From Ferroplasmaceae archaeon UBA567 (lineage in GTDB: Archaea > Thermoplasmatota > Thermoplasmata > Thermoplasmatales > Thermoplasmataceae), in the NCBI GenBank assembly GCA_002505185.1, contig DAUP01000085.1, forward strand, positions 1 through 13,157: DNA of 13,157 bases. The letters are read 5' to 3'. Positions 13,043 to 13,157 of this stretch are shown here, piece by piece; the first letter of the stretch is position 1, and every line of letters begins with the position of its first letter. Below the pieces are notes generated by a model. The model saw only the letters and a program-made list of their open reading frames with translations. It did no database searches and was not told the DNA's origin. The position numbers and the translations under genes are program-made.

Positions 13043-13057
13043 ACATAAGCATTATGT
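13043..13057. promoter_or_regulatory. Short palindrome upstream of the DUF3834-like gene
   Basis: ACATAA-GCA-TTATGT is a perfect inverted repeat located 39-53 bp before the start codon, just upstream of the TATA box. It is a weak operator candidate given the A+T-rich context. The remaining DNA to 13157 shows no gene. Confidence 0.25.
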
Positions 13058-13157
13058 ATGAAATAAATATTATAGAAAATTGTTTTCATATTTTCTTTAT
13101 CGTAATTATTTTTATAATGTAATAATATATATGAAAAAGATAATGTAATTGTTTTAC

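Noticed and set aside
13075..13095. Inverted repeat GAAAAT...ATTTTC near the right edge
   Set aside because: The arms are 6 bp in very A+T-rich DNA with a 9-nt spacer, and no gene start or end is attached to it in the window.

Overview
The window looks like chromosomal DNA from a low-GC thermoacidophilic euryarchaeon of the order Thermoplasmatales (Ferroplasma/Acidiplasma-like). This is inferred from four things. The coding style is A+T-rich. Almost every gene that starts a transcription unit has an archaeal TATA element centred about 22-27 nt before its start codon, leaving no room for a leader. Shine-Dalgarno sites (GGAGGTGA-like) are kept only for genes inside operons. The gene families also fit: a COG2150-type ACT regulator, a DUF3834-like protein and a DUF4382-like surface protein. 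No species call is possible from sequence reading alone.

Layout, left to right. Positions 1-317 (-) hold the start of a protein running off the left edge, probably an insertion-sequence transposase. At 494-865 (+) is a four-helix membrane protein, abutting tail to tail a homoserine dehydrogenase (869-1852, -). The 476-bp gap before surE (2329-3138, +) holds a perfect 19-bp operator-like palindrome, paired TTTTATAAAA boxes and a possible 69-aa membrane ORF divergent from surE. After a mostly empty 281-bp gap come an ABC exporter ATPase and permease (3420-4971, +), then a molybdopterin pair moaA-moaD (5050-6237, +). A YwrD-like gamma-glutamyltransferase (6259-7710, -) is transcribed toward moaD and away from a glycosylated-looking surface protein (7840-8421, +). 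Next are a two-domain Old Yellow Enzyme-like iron-sulfur flavoenzyme with a reduced C-terminal part (8511-10157, +) and purE-purK (10200-11740, +). Two minus-strand genes close the window: an HTH-ACT amino-acid regulator (11737-12249) and a solute-binding-protein-like DUF3834 protein (12327-13004). The last 150 bp are A+T-rich and hold only the latter's promoter and a small palindrome.

Most of this is housekeeping metabolism: threonine/methionine branch, nucleotide clean-up, purine ring synthesis and molybdenum cofactor. Three true operons are visible: the ABC ATPase-permease pair, moaA-moaD and purE-purK. I see no CRISPR array, defence island, tRNA or rRNA. I found no clearly new multi-gene system. 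The most interesting items are the shrunken OYE/dienoyl-CoA-reductase-like flavoenzyme, the three 20-bp repeats with complementary arms across the stop codon of the surface protein gene, the operator-like palindrome before hom, and the leaderless DUF3834 protein that looks like a solute-binding protein without a signal peptide.
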